Source: Mesostigma viride
Taxonomy: Eukaryota > Streptophyta > Mesostigmatophyceae > Mesostigmatales > Mesostigmataceae
Assembly: GCA_009746045.1 (NCBI GenBank)
Contig: RPFO01001598.1
Span: 1,159,227-1,223,226 of the forward strand
Direction of reading: 5' to 3'
DNA length: 64,000 nucleotides
The notes beneath the pieces are model-generated. The model was not told where the DNA came from. It saw only the letters and a program-made list of their open reading frames with translations, and made no database searches. The position numbers and the translations under genes are program-made. Shown piece by piece: positions 1-12,299 of this stretch. Each line of letters opens with the position of its first letter. Positions within the stretch are counted from its first letter, which is position 1.

Positions 1-1398
1 CATCAGCTGGTGCCGCCCATTGCTGCAGTCCCTGCCCGCCGCGCTGACCAACGACGCTACCGTGCGCAGCGGGTGGCGCACTTGCAGCAGCGCGGCGCGG
101 AAGGGGGAGGCGCAGCGCGCGCGCGCCGCCCCCGTGCGCGGGTCGCACCCATGCTCCGCTAGTAGCAACCGCACACACTCAAACGACCAGCACTTGCTCC
201 AGGAGAGGTACGAGGAGCAACCCAGCTGGGACGGGCCGAACAAGGACGGGTGGAACGCCCCCTTGTGGGACTCGGCACAGAGCAAGGTCACGTTGGGGCC
301 GGATGGGTGGGTAAAGAAGCGCATCCCGTGCAGCCAGCTGATGGTGCCGTCGCGGGAATAAGTTTCTAGGGAGTGGGAGGTCTCGTGGCCCACCTCAAGT
401 CCCAGCTTGCCCAGCTCTGCGCTCATCTGGTTGGTGCCTGGGGGACAGAGGGATGAGGGCGACAGGCGGGCGGAGCAAACGCGGGGATCAAGAGCGAGGG
501 AAGGCAGTCAGGTCAGGAAAGTGATTGTGTGCGTCACGAGCAGGAAAACGGTTCATTACCAAAAGCTAGTCACACTGACATTCACCCCAAGATTGAAATA
601 TGAATGGGGGAAGAGAAGAGCAGGGCTTGATAGCCATCTCGCGAAAGCGTAGAAGGCATGGGGTGGGCCGGGGCACCTGGGGTGGTGGTGGGAAATAGCT
701 CAAACCCAGATCAAACTAGATTAAACCCAGCTCACACTAGCTCAAAGGCAGGGCGCGGTCGCAGGTGGGGAGGACATCATGCATTTAGAAAATGCAATCC
801 TGTAAAGCATACGCATACGCTACACACCTGGCACACACATGCGTCTGGACCTCTGGATATTTATCCCACGCCGCGCAATTTCACAAGGTGGTTGGGATTT
901 GGTTGCAACCACGCTCAGGGTGGGAAGTTTCCACAAGACAATGGTGAGAAACAAATGTAAAATGAGAGGGGGCAAAGAGCGCGGCTTTCAAGGGTGGGTG
1001 GAGGTCAAGGTGGGCTGGGCAGCGAAAGGGGAGGTGTAGGTCGAACGGTGCTTTCTCTAAGGGATTATGCCTGAGAGAGAGGATGCCTGGGGACACCATG
1101 TCCAGGAGCAAGATGCATCTAGATGATCGATAGCACAAACCCTACCTGAGCCCATGGTTCCGACAATTAGGACTTGGCGCTCGTCACTGAGGTCAACGCG
1201 CGGCCGCACGAGCCCGCTCCGGAGGTGCAGCAGGGTGTATGCACGCGGTGTCAGGATGACGACAGAGATGAGCACGAACACCCAGATCGAGAAGAGCCGC
1301 CGGGAGCGCCGACGACCAGCGCCGGGACGGGCAGGGCCGTCAGGTTCAGCAACAGTTTCCCGCTGCGCATTCGCCCGCCTCCGAAGCATATTGGACAT
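1..1398 (-). CDS. Type II membrane sulfotransferase-like protein (5' part, runs off the window)
   Basis: Two exons are visible: 1146-1398 (start codon at 1398) and 1-437, joined by a phase-1 GT-AG intron of 708 bp. The product begins with a basic cytoplasmic stretch (MSNMLRRRANA), followed by one hydrophobic segment at about residues 36-55 (LFSIWVFVLISVVIL), the layout of a Golgi type II enzyme. The splice joins RQVLIVGTMGSG to TNQMSAELGKLGLEVGHE, giving a glycine-rich loop (GTMGSGT) where sulfotransferases bind the 5'-phosphosulfate of PAPS. LQVRHPLRTVASL fits the later 3'-phosphate-binding region. The typical loop reads GTPRSGT, so the M-G variant is unusual. The catalytic C-terminal part lies outside the window, so donor and acceptor specificity cannot be judged. 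An alternative is another P-loop NTPase-fold enzyme of the same superfamily. Confidence 0.72.
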
Positions 1399-2319
1399 CG
1401 AGCTACTAGCCTTTGGAGGTCGTTCTCACTCGAAGTCCAGGGTCGGTATGCGCAAAACCTAACCAGGAATTTGGCAGCCCAATCTCTTCTCACGTCCGCA
1501 CTTGCAAAAGCCTGCAAAGCCGTTTCACCAAAATTCCACCCGAGACGTTCGTCCTGACGCCTCGCAGTTCATCTGTGACCCACTTGTTCACAACAATATA
1601 ATTCAACTCCTCGCTACGTCCTCAAAACTCCAGCGGTGTCAAGTGCACACAGCCAAAAGGAGTCTACATCCTGCATCGGGCTGCATGGAGGGGTCCCGGC
1701 TGACAGCCAAAGTCTCGCCATGCACGAACAATCTTGTTTATGCAGCGAGGCAGCGCCGCAGCGGGCACAGACTAATATTGAACCAGGCTCATGCCATATG
1801 TACTCGAACATTTTGTTGTGCAATGAGCCAGTCAGCCAGGCCGACTGGCCGAGGCAAGGACCGCGCGCTTTCAAGTTTGTGACAGGACACCCGCGCACGC
1901 AGCCGCGCACCAGGGCGCGCAACGGGCACATTATTAGCGCGGGAAAGGACCAGACGTGATGACGCGTGGCGTGGTAGCTATCAGCATAAAATTGTACTTG
2001 CGGCAACAAACGCATGTCTGACCCGCACCGCCCAGCTTCTGGGTCATACAGTAAGGCATCCGAGCTATGGATTTGCAACTTCCGAGTCTGCAAGGCACGA
2101 TGCACTCTCTGCAGGCTTTCCATGAATGAATGATAACGACTTTGAACAATAATGATGACGCAGTCTACGTGATAATCAATTGATTAACAAAAGTGATGAT
2201 TCAGGCAGTGCCAACGAATACGAATGACAATGTAGCAGTCGCTACCACGATGGATATTTCATGACAGACCGCTGCGAACGGAAGAAGAGAATATAAATAA
2301 CGCAGCCGTTGCGTCATCG

Positions 2320-5300
2320 ATGGTCAGTCGGGCGACCATTCTGGTATCTGTCGTAGCAATTTTGCTAAGCCCATGCATATGGCTCTTGGTGGGAGATTCC
2401 GTGTCGGAGCCAGGGAATTTTCGGCACGGTAAGCATGCTTTCGACTCGATTCGCGAGGCTTGCTTTTGCGAGCTGGCTTCTGCCTAAGCATACACATAAT
2501 AGCGGCTGCCCGACCTTTTGGAAATTCAACTGTACTGCTCCTGCTGATGGGGGTGGGTTTGACGTCCTGATAGACCTCGCTGGCTTTGGAGTCGATGGCG
2601 CCCGGCCTCGTCAGATCTTACTGGTCATATCTCATCCGGACGATGAGTGCATGTAAGTACACCAACAAAGTTAACAAAAACCAACCCGCCGTGGCTTTGA
2701 AGTTCTGTTTAGTGGCCGAAGTCGGCATGCTACACAAAACGCGAATTTTCGAATCCACGCTCCCTACCTTTTGTGACCTTAGATGTTGTATCTAAATGTG
2801 CATCAACCTCCCGGGTCCCCGTGACCATTGCCGCGATATGCCCCGTGCACTTAAATCGGTGTTCCTCCACCCAGGTTCTTTGCGCCCGTCATTCTCTCCT
2901 TGTTGACGTGGCAACGGTTGCCTCTGCACATCCTTTCGCTCTCCAATGGTACGTACCTCAGATCTACTAGTATAAGTACACTAATGTGACCGTTCTCGTC
3001 TCTTTCTGAATAGGACCTGTCTTGTATCTCTCAGAAAGCTAGTCCTATATGAACTGCTGCTCCGCGAGAGGCTGCTTCTATGTCACATCCTGGGGCTTGC
3101 CATTGTTATCCGCGGCTGATTCTTCTACAGTAGCAGCTGGGCCCTCCAAGCTACTTAGGTTGTGTGTGTGTTTTTGCATTGGAGTCAATCTATGAGGCCG
3201 TCTGTATTGCATGCTCCGCATCGGTGTCGTTTTGAGGGGCTTACTGAGGCAGTGAAAAAGGATCAATTTACTCGGGAAGAACAGCAAACTTTTATAATCA
3301 CCGGGTCACCAGGGGGCGATTGATTGCAGTGAGCAAGGAAAGCTCATCCCAGCTTGCTCGCACGCCACCATGGTAAGGCAACCTGGTCACTTAACGGCCA
3401 TGCATCCCAAGGCCCTCACAACGATAAGAAGGGGAGGTATAACGCAGCAGAGGCCTAGTGGCCCACCTCGTATTGTATGCATACCGGTCAAAGTCATACC
3501 ACCTCAGGTCCTCCGGATGGTAGGGGTGGAGCAAACATGGGCAGGGAGAGGGGAGGTAGAAAAGTGGAGGAAACATGACAAGGGGGAAGGGCAACTCTGA
3601 CAGGGGAGGCATGGGGGCACCGGGAAACAAGTCATGCATGGGTCATCTTAGTCAGATGCTCCCTGTGGTGTGGCAGTCTCCTAGAGCCAGGGTACCGAAC
3701 ACAGGCGTTTCCTCTCTGTCTCAACCTGAGGGTTGTTCAGCCCTCCACCCATCCCCGGTATCGATTCCAGAGAGGATTCGCGCTCTCTGCTGCAGCCACA
3801 AATTCAGCTGATAGATGGATCAAATCAGCTAAACCTAGATAGGAGCCACTTGGTACTCACCTCCAGCGGGCTTAGCAACACATGGGCCATAAACCTCGTC
3901 TGCCCAAGGTAGAAAGTGCGAAGACTGCGTGATGGCGGCTGTTTCTCATCGTTTTCGTTGTCCTCCAGGTGGTGCGGACGGGCTGGGCGCAGTTCGTCAT
4001 GTGGAAATGTTGCGCGCGTGCCAGCGATTGGGCATCCCCTCCGGCAACGTGTGGGTGCTCAACGACACCCGCATGCAGGCAAGCGGGATGTGGGAGGCTG
4101 AAGAAAATCATATAGTAGCATACACAATTGTATAGTAAATTGTATAGTAGCATACACAATTGTATAGTAAATTGTATAGTAGCATACACAGTTGTATAGT
4201 AAATTGTATAGTACCATACACGTCTGTATAGTATATTGTACAGTAGCATACCCAACAATATATCTTTCCATGCCGGACAATGCGGAGCAGCATGCCTCCT
4301 TGTCTTGGTGAATGGGTCCCTGCTGGCAGGCCACCCAGTTGAGTGCGGCACAAAGGAATAAATAGGGTGTCGCCCCTATGCTGCGCTTGCCATTTGAGGG
4401 TGCAATAGAAGATGCCATCAAGAATAGTGGAAGATGCCATCAAGAATAGGGGAAGATGCCATCAAGAATAGTGGAAGATGCCATCAAGAATAGTGGAAGA
4501 TGCCATCAAGAATAGTGGAAGATGCCATCAAGAATAGTGGAAGATGCCATCAAGAATAGTGGATGTTCTTCGGTGCTGGTTGCAGGGGTAGCGATGACCA
4601 GATTTGGCCTCTGCCACCGCTGTCTTGCAGACTGCAGCGATGGGAGGAGTAGACGTGCACGCAGGTGGGTCGTTGCATGCAGGCGATGTTGCTTCTCGGG
4701 GCGCTGGTTGCACCTTTCTTGTCATTGCCATGAATGTGTTTGGAGCAGGGTGGTTGGTTAGCCTAAAGACAAAGTTGAAGGATAACATTAGAGGAATGGT
4801 TGCATCTCTTAACTCTATTTGCCTCACTTAATTTCTGTGGCGCATCTAATGGTAACTTCTCTCCAAACATACTTCCCTTCTGTGGCACATCTAACGATAC
4901 CTTCTTCTCCACGTCTACTTCATCCACGTTGGGTCCTCAACAACTGATCCGCGACTCCACCAGGACGGCTTTGACCAAGTGTGGGACGAAGCAGCTGTCG
5001 CGCATACCGTGTCGGCGGCGGTTGCTCGGTGGCAGATTGACATGGTTGGTTGACTCGTGCCTATTTACTGCATATGCATGCACCTGTCATCGGCGCGGTG
5101 GGTGCTGTCATGATATCTATTGCTTGCCACGTGGTGGGTGCCATCATGCCTACTACGCGTGCATCTGTGGTCAGCATGGTAGGGTCACCAGCGGAGGTAA
5201 GCGGCTGAACGTTATTTTGAAGTCAGGTTGGCATTGTGACACTCTCTGCTTTCGACGATAACACGGTCATTGCCCGTATTTCTTGTTGCCTTCTCTGTGG

Positions 5301-7841
5301 CCACGTGCCAAGGGATGAAAGACAAAGAATCCCTGTGTCAGTCATTTATAGAGCGTGGCTGCCCTATGCGGTGTGGGTTTTCTTTCTTGTTGCAGGCATT
5401 GGTTGTTGGATGCACCTTCCGTGTAGAAGGGCCAATGGCTGTGGTGATCCGCACCAGTTGTGCCTTAGCGGGCATGAAGGGGGCGGTCGTTAGCATCTTG
5501 ATGTCTGTGCGACTCATGGAGTTCATGTTTCGTTTCTAGGATAAACAGCACTTTGCACTTTTGTAGAAATGAGCACCGTTACAATCATGGTGAAGAGCGT
5601 GTGTGTTGCTGTGTGGTGTGTGAGGATGGCTGCCACAGCTTCACATGCCATACGTCAACACCCATGCACTGTTCATGTCATCCTTGACCCACCCGAAATG
5701 GCTGTCAAGACTGAATACGCCATTTCCTTGCCGTGTGTCACAGTGCCATCATGTGATGACACCCTTGGGCTGATATGCAATCCGAAGCTAACGTGGTGCT
5801 GTCTGCCTGCCACTGCGCCTTCATGACTTGAACAGATACTGACTTTTGACCCCTACGGCGTGTCGGGGCATCCCAACCATGCGGCTGCACATGCAGGCGT
5901 GCTGTAAGTAGCAGATCACCAAGACCATCGCTGCTGTGTCTTTCCTCTTAGTATGAACGCGTGATTATGCCTCGTCCAACTTTTCAGACAGGTTTCTTTC
6001 GAGCTGCGTTTAAGTACGCTGCTGCCCCAAGGCTCATAGGCTCATGGTCTAGAGGGCTGGCTGGCTACCCTGTCCAGCAGTCCCCCTCTGCTCACATGAC
6101 CGTCACAGCCGCACTGCTGCGTCCTAACGTCGTCAGTGTGACCACGCTCTTTATTTTCTTGCCAGGGACTCCCAGTTTGCTTTGCAATGTGCCAGGGAGG
6201 GGGAATGGCCTGCTTCATGTCGAGCTTTCCTGTGGCGCGCCAGCGACAAAGATTTGTTTTTTACTGTCGCAGTACTAGTAGCATGCTGTCTGCTCCATGG
6301 CCTTTCTCATGCTTTTCTACTTTCGTTTTGGAACCTTGCCCTACCCTTGATAACATGTTCCCTAGCAGACGGCAGGTTTCATTGCTAGCACGTCAGTACA
6401 GAAAGTTTTTTCTTGCCTTTTCCTTTTCTTTCTTTCGTCTTCCCTCCCCCATTTTCCCTTTCTCACCCACTGATCCGCAGGGTGCAGGGATATGACGCGC
6501 TATACTGCCCCTATTTGACTGCATCGTACCTGTCTTTCGCGGTGTTGTGTTGGCCTCTGATTGACGATTGCGCAGCCGTTTCTTGACAGAAGAGGCAGGT
6601 AGCCTAGCCAAGGACGTGCGGGCCTGGCAGCTGGTGGGTGCCCATGTTCCTTCCTGGTCAACCTTGCACATATGGCTGTGTGTGGAGGGATGTGATTCGC
6701 ATATGGCAATTTGCTTTTGTTTGCCCCACAAAATCCAGAATATATCCTTCACAATGGAAACTGGGGCCCCAGGGTATGCACTATGGTGTAAAGTCTGGCA
6801 TCGCATGATGGCATTGATCATGGCATGCGTTTTGTATATCAGCTTCTCCGATTCTGCAATCCAGACCCGCCCAAGGCATGATTGTGGATAGTTCATAGTA
6901 GTAGGTTAATACATGGGGGCACTCCCATCCATGTCTCAGCATCACTTCTATTCAAACTCTTTTCCCCACGGTTGTGCGCGTCCCCACGGTTGTTAGCTTC
7001 CCAAGGCTTTTCCAGGCAAGCACATCCCAGATGGCTACATTCCAAGCGTGTGATTGCTGATGCAGCATTTGGATGGGCAATGCCATGGGCACTTGGCCGC
7101 CGCAGGTGAGCATGGGCATGCTGCGCAAGTACCTGGGGCCCCTGGAGGCCCTGCTGCAGCATGCGGGGCTCTGGAGGCTTGCACTAAAACTCGCGGATGA
7201 AAGCACACTGTCATCTGCTCACCCAGCTGTCCGGGTGTTCATCAACCCGGATGTTGGCCGGGGCATTGCAGCCATGCAGGAGCACAGGAGCCAGCTGGTG
7301 TGGTGAGTGCAGCCCATGTGGCCTTGTGGGGGTTTCCGCTGCCCTGTTCAACTGAGAATTTGTTATTAAAAGCCAAATGGCAAACAAGATTTCCTCCAAA
7401 TATTTAAAACTTTCCCAGTGCACGGGGTAAACCGGGAAAGCTCAAAATACATGGTAGCGTGCATGTCTCCCACAGCTAGATTTAGACCCATGTCATTTGT
7501 GGCTTGCAGCTTGTCTCCATAGGGCATTGCGACTGGGTCGCCGTTTCTCTCAGCGACCTTGGCACATTCCGATACCCCATGTTCCCTTGGCTTTAGTCGG
7601 CAGCCAGCAGATCCCTAGGGCGTCTACACATGATGATGGCGAATTTTTCCTCTTGCGCCTACACCCATGAGATGGCCCGTAGGAGCTATGCCGCACCAGG
7701 AAGTATGGCTCATGGACTCATTGCCGTGTGCATGTCTACATCGATGCTATTTGTTGCGGCAGGTTTCGCCAACTCTACACCATCCTATCACGCTATTCAT
7801 ACGTCAACGAGTTCCTGCCGCTGCCTGCTGGTCCCTGCTGA
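2320..7841 (+). CDS. PIGL: N-acetylglucosaminyl-phosphatidylinositol de-N-acetylase (PIG-L), multi-exon
   Basis: ER enzyme that removes the acetyl group from GlcNAc-PI, step two of GPI-anchor synthesis. Exons: 2320-2428, a second ending at 2652, 2875-2948, 3969-4078, 4964-5044, 5836-5903, 6590-6633, 7106-7302, 7763-7841. Exon 1 encodes an N-terminal hydrophobic anchor (MVSRATILVSVVAILL). Exon 2 carries the zinc-binding motif ISHPDDE, continued by CMFFAPVILSLL. Exon 4 has GLGAVRHVEMLRACQRLGI. Exon 6 has the second metal motif GVSGHPNH. Exon 8 has MGMLRKYLGPLEALLQ and HRSQLVW, and exon 9 ends WFRQLYTILSRY then TGA. The order matches the animal and plant family, about 280 residues against 252 in human. 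Unresolved: the 5' end of exon 2 (2574 fits the phase; another pairing is donor 2385 with acceptor 2488), and the exon 6 to 7 junction, where phases clash and a small exon may be missing. Exon 4 ends at a GC donor. Confidence 0.9.
4109..4252. repeat. 32-bp intronic tandem repeat in PIGL intron 4
   Basis: About four and a half copies of a 32-bp unit beginning TATAGTAGCATACACAATTG. The first two copies are identical and the later ones diverge. The array begins about 30 nt downstream of the exon 4 donor. Confidence 0.9.
4408..4561. repeat. 22-bp intronic minisatellite in PIGL intron 4
   Basis: Seven near-perfect copies of a 22-bp unit starting GAAGATGCCATCAAGAATAG. The only clear variant is one GGGG in place of GTGG in the second copy. 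This near-identity suggests recent expansion. It lies in the 885-bp intron between exons 4 and 5. Confidence 0.95.
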
Positions 7842-8224
7842 GTACGCATCCCCATTCAAGTTTACCCACAACCCCCACGGATGTGCATCCCTATGGATGC
7901 CAACTAGCTCACAGGGATGACATGTGGTCCTGTGCGATCCGAGGAAAAATGCAAGCGTTACGACGACGGTTGCAAGTCTTGGTTGTGGCAGCATGCCGGA
8001 CGAGTGCACGCAGCAATGAGGCAATGCCAGGCTCCACGTGCACTTTCAGTATAATCATTATCATGCGTGTACCCAAGGGAGTGCTCATGATGTGTGAGAC
8101 AACCATACACGTACAACCAGACATCCATATACACAACCAGTGCATATGGATGACGATGTTGTAGCTAGTGATGTTGTTTAGATAGATGTTGTAGGTAGCT
8201 GATGTAGATAGATTAGACCGGTAG
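7842..8224. other. Intergenic stretch downstream of PIGL
   Basis: 3' flank of PIGL. It holds no exon I can support. At 8155-8215 there are short degenerate iterations of GATGTTGTAG and GATAGAT. Confidence 0.5.
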
Positions 8225-8320
8225 GACTGTTTGCACCCACCCATCCATCCATCGGGGTTAATTAATGCTCCGTGACTCCCCAACGGGAGCACGAGTCTAA
8301 TTAATTAATTAATTAATTAA
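8225..8320 (+). repeat. Dispersed hairpin repeat ending in a (TTAA)n tract; piggyBac landing site
   Basis: Starts with CCATCCATCCATC and GGGGTTAA, then GTGCTCC-like and GGGAGCAC arms around ACTCCCCAAC, then a run of TTAA. A near-identical stretch sits at 51530-51612. The piggyBac element at 8321 begins immediately after the TTAA run, so this copy supplied the TTAA target. Confidence 0.8.
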
Positions 8321-8825
8321 CCCATAGTCCGGGAATAGGTTTTTGGCATTTTTTTACCCCTGAAAATGAAAAAAATCATAGTTAACTCATAGACCACAAC
8401 TCCAAATACCCCCAACCAAGGTGCTAGGAATATCTACACTTCAAGGGCTTTCAGAATATGCAATAATATCATGAGTTTATAAAGTGGTTTGCAAGATATT
8501 TAATGTCAAAGTTGGCCAAAAGACGATCATTTTCAGGCAAGGGAAATCCCCTTAGCATTTTACCCCTGCAGGGAGGGTTCTAAAAAATTATTCTGGGGTT
8601 GGACAATGTCAATAGATAGTTTAGGTATCATGACACAAGGTATGTTCAGTCAGAATTGCATTTTATTGAGTGCACCACGCTCATATTGACACATGGGTAT
8701 CGCCAGCCAAAAACAGGAAAAAAGCACTGTCAACCCATTATAACTTATTTGATGGAAACTCATGTCCTATGTCAATATATGAGCACCCAGCATTGAAAAA
8801 ACATGGAAGACAATAATACAAGCCG

Positions 8826-11080
8826 CTACTCATCACCCCGGCAGCGCTCAAACTTGCCCTGGCGTGCCATATGCCAGTGCTCCCAGCAGCCGGGCTCAGC
8901 GTGCAGGTGCACGTCACATTCAACACATTTGTTCTTGATGTTGCTCTTCGCCTTGCATGCAGCACACTTCATTACCGTGTCAGAAACACATGGTGTATGC
9001 CTGGCAGCCTCGGCAAAGACGCCGAAGGGCCTTCTCCAGCAAGGGCCCTTGCGGCCCAGCGTGCTCTCCCTACGCTTGGAATCCAGTTCTTCTGCCTTCT
9101 CTAATAGCTCCCTGGCCAAGGCAGCCCTAAACTCCCTCTGGCTGAATGGCCCTTCGTCCGGGAAGGCCACTTGCTGATACTTATAAGCGGTCACCACCGC
9201 AATATTCAGTATCCAAAAGAAGTTGCGCTGCCATGGGCGCTAGCTTGGTGACTATCTCGAAGTGGTGGTTCGCTGCCACCTGGTCAACCCTATCCACCCC
9301 ACTCTTGTACGTGTCATAGAATGCCTTGATCTCAGGAATGTCCACCATCTCGTACTCTCCCTTGCCCTTGTTCCACCGCTCCTTCTGCACCACGGGGTCC
9401 TCGGCAGGGCTGCCATGGCGCGAGCTGTAGAAGCGGACCATCTTGCTGTCCACGTACGTGAGGGCAGTGAGAACCATGCCACATGGCAGAGCACGCATCC
9501 TATGCAACATGCCACCCCGCGTCATGCCCCTGCTCTTGGCCTCTGCCTCGGTGATGTTGATGTCACGGGGATAGCACGTGCGATCACGCCTGACAGTGCC
9601 CACAAAGGTGTACCCCTTCTCTGCCAGCCACTCAACAAGCTTGGCGCTGCTAAAGAAGTTGTCGATCTGCGACCACCGTGGTTTCGGCATGCAAGATATG
9701 ATGGCACAAGTGCACCATACTAGCTACCCATGCTGCCCCAAAGCCTCCGTCCTTCACATAGAAGTCCATGTCCTCCTCCAAGGGTGCACCTATCGGCCAC
9801 TGCCCCTTGCCTAGGTAAGGGATGAAGCAAATGAGGATGCCCGTGCTCCCACATGCTAGTGCCCAATGCTTGGTGCCCCACCTACTACGTGAAGGCTTGT
9901 CCTTCATATACTGCCGCACGGGGTTCTTGCCCCTGTCAAAGCACATGCTCTCATCACCTGCCACTACCCCGCTGGGCTGAAAGTTGTGCAGCAGCTTCGC
10001 CTGCACGTGCTCGAACAATACCCTCACGTGCCACAGCGGATCATACCCCTCCTCATGCTTGCTTGGCCTCGCATCGGTGGGATCCCTAGCCATGATGTTG
10101 CGAAGGATATTCTCAAATGTAAAGAGAGACATCATGAGCTTGATGGAAGCATTGCCAACCAGAGGGTCATTATCCCAATAAGTAGCATATGCCCCCCTAT
10201 GCCAATGAATGGACATGATGAGCAGGCAAGAAATGAAACGAAGGATATCTGATTCTGTCACATCCTTCCAGCGCCTCCCTTGCTTGTTATCCTCATCAAG
10301 CTTGGCACGACGCTGGGCAGCCTTCTCGTTTGTCCAGCCCGCAATCTGGCGGATGAATTCCAGGGTCACCAGCGAGAAGAAGTAATCAATGGCGGTAAAA
10401 TTCTCGCATCTGAGCCTCATCGAGGCAGGGGCGATGTCTTCCGCAGGTGGCTTGTCAAGATCGACGTTTCCCCAGTCAAAGTTGCTGGCTTCTTGGCCAT
10501 TCCGGACCGCCTGGCCCTGCCCGGCCCTGCCCCGACCGCGGGAGCCTGCCCCCCGTCCACGAGAGCCAGCAGGTCGGCCGCGTTTTGGTCGAGGCTCGTC
10601 GTCGCCATCGTCATCGTCATCAGCATCGTTTCCATCGTTAGTGTTGGAACTATCTTGTGCATTTCCTTCGTCACTGCTGGTACTGTCAGTTCCGGAACTA
10701 GATTCTGCCTGGCTGCAACTGTCGGTATTGTCGCCTTCCTCCCTAAAATTGCGGTAACCTTGGCTTGCCCACCACTCTGTGACCACTGCCATCTCGAACC
10801 AGTGGTGCTCGCCATCATCATCGAAAAGAAGCTCGACTGAATAGTCAGCCCTGCCCCCCCCATGCCTGACATTTGTGACAGTGGCTGTGTACGTGACATC
10901 TGGGGTCTTGAAAACCTCGCCAGGCACGCGCAAAACTCGATTTTTCCAAGTTTTACGGAGCGCAGCAGACATGAACGCGCGCGCGCGTCGAAACCAAAAA
11001 TCACGCAAAAAGTCACGTGATACTTTAGCTATGGCACGCTGTTTCACCTGGGATATGGCGAAATTACCCCCCAAACCCAT
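8826..11080 (-). pseudogene. piggyBac transposase (DDE_Tnp_1_7), frameshifted
   Basis: The first segment (11080 down to about 9665) has an acidic, Gly/Arg-rich N-terminus and the catalytic-core start, with a conserved aspartate in VVAGDESMCFDRGKN. The second segment (from about 9680 to 9240) continues with DNFFSSAKLVEWL and the late catalytic pair in YKSGVDRVDQ. The third segment (about 9240 to 8826) continues in another frame through RNFFWILNIAVVTAYK and ends in a Cys/His-rich finger (CAACKAKSNIKNKCVECDVH) typical of piggyBac C-termini. The frame changes near 9665-9680 and near 9240 interrupt conserved blocks, so this is either decay or assembly indels, not introns: no splice sites bracket them. 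All acidic catalytic positions I can recognise are still present. Confidence 0.88.
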
Positions 11081-11137
11081 ATATCAGCACCTTCGTTGAA
11101 TGTTCCTGGATCCACTGATCAACTTACATCCGTCACG

Positions 11138-11208
11138 GGTGGCGCGGCGCTCCGGCAATTAAGCGCCGCGCCACCGGGGGTCAAACAGTTCGATATATCG
11201 AACTGTTT
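11138..11208. repeat. Subterminal hairpin plus palindrome at the piggyBac right end
   Basis: A 14-bp stem (GGTGGCGCGGCGCT at 11138-11151 pairing with 11162-11175) with a 10-nt loop is followed by a perfect 26-bp palindrome at 11183-11208 centred on CGATATATCG. The left end has no counterpart. Confidence 0.85.
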
Positions 11209-11224
11209 CCGGACTATGGGTTAA

Positions 11225-11531
11225 TTAATTAATATGGATGACACTGATGTGCGGCAGATTACTTATGTATAGACTGCTGCACTCAAGTCAGCCGGCTGCC
11301 GTTTGTCTGTAGTGGCAGCCCGGCCTGTTGCATGCCTGCCCAGGGGCCGGTGAAACATGCCTGATGTCTGCTGGTCGGCTGCTCTCGTATACCTGTCCCT
11401 TAACATGTCCCTGTGAGGTTCCTGGTCCACTCGGCATCTGCGGTGCCACGAGCTTGCACGATTTTTTTATGGGGGGCACTGGTTAATTTAATTTGTATAT
11501 ATTTCTGGGCTCTAATACTGAGGGGGGGATG
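11225..11531. other. Non-coding spacer
   Basis: Between the piggyBac right end and a dispersed repeat. I see no gene or structured repeat. Confidence 0.4.
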
Positions 11532-11767
11532 CATATTCTGATCAGGCACTCCGCAAAGGTGAAAACCATTTGCGTTCAGTGCCGGGCCGCGGAAAACGCG
11601 GAAAAACGCGATCTGCAAATGAATCCGACCGGAATCGAACTGGGGACCTCTCGCACCAACTTTCGCTGACTATATAGGACGGACGTCTCCGGTTACCATG
11701 GCATCGCCAACTTACACAGGTCTACAGTCATCCGCAAAAGTTCTCCTGTCCGGAGAGTGATGCATGT
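11532..11767 (-). repeat. SINE-like dispersed repeat, copy 1
   Basis: About 235 bp nearly identical to 20123-20353 in inverse orientation. Reading the minus strand it contains CAGTTCGATTCC, close to a Pol III B box (GTTCGANNCC), with a TAGTCAGCG stretch upstream that could be a decayed A box. This suggests tRNA ancestry. The downstream part has CGCGTTTTTCCGCG and a GC-rich segment. The tRNA cloverleaf is not complete, so I do not call a tRNA gene. Confidence 0.7.
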
Positions 11768-12299
11768 GCAAGCCTTTTGGATTTGGTACTAGATAAATCA
11801 CTCGAGATCTGTGTGTAGGAGTACTACACACGTGTCTGCACGGATGCATATGCATGTCCGCCGGCCCAGGGGGTTGTGGGTGAACCCTGCAGGTATATGC
11901 CCTAAAACCCCTCAAGCCGGGAGAGGCCTTAATATAATTCTCCCAACCAGCGCCTAGATAAATGAGCGAATTCCAAGCTATAGCCTAATAGCTGTGGCCA
12001 CTGGACCATGGAGCAACGCCTATGCATACCGTGGAATGGAAAACTGGGTGCCTGGAAGACGTGTATTTCGGCACGCACGCCTCACTTACTGATCCGTGCA
12101 CGCACCTCATCTTCCACCAAAACCGAGGCCATACGCCAAATGGCCAGCCGATAGCTCTTGCATGGATCGCTGCCGACGACCTGCCGCGCCTGAATCGCCC
12201 CCGGCTTCAGCGCCTCGCCCTCTGCTCCCTGCCTCCCTCCTAGCTCGGGCGCTCCGAAGCCGAGATCTGGCCGGGCTCCCCTACTGCCGCCCCCCACCG
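11768..12299. other. Non-coding spacer
   Basis: Short open frames only. I see no recognisable coding signal or repeat before the retroelement-like copy that begins near 12300. Confidence 0.4.

Larger units (their letters stand above)
8321..11220 (-). mobile_element. piggyBac-superfamily DNA transposon, 2.9 kb
   Basis: The left end reads CCCATAGTCCGG and the right end CCGGACTATGGG, perfect 12-bp inverted termini starting with the CCC typical of piggyBac. Each end abuts TTAA (8317-8320 and 11221-11224), the diagnostic target duplication. The element encodes one transposase on the minus strand, now broken by two frame changes. The right end also carries a GC-rich hairpin and a 26-bp palindrome that are absent from the left end. 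Intact termini mean it could in principle still be moved by a transposase supplied elsewhere. Confidence 0.95.

Noticed and set aside
2292-2299. TATA box (TATAAATA) for PIGL
   Set aside because: Only about 20 bp upstream of the start codon, so a normal TATA-to-TSS distance would place transcription start after the ATG. Left as chance unless the start is further downstream.
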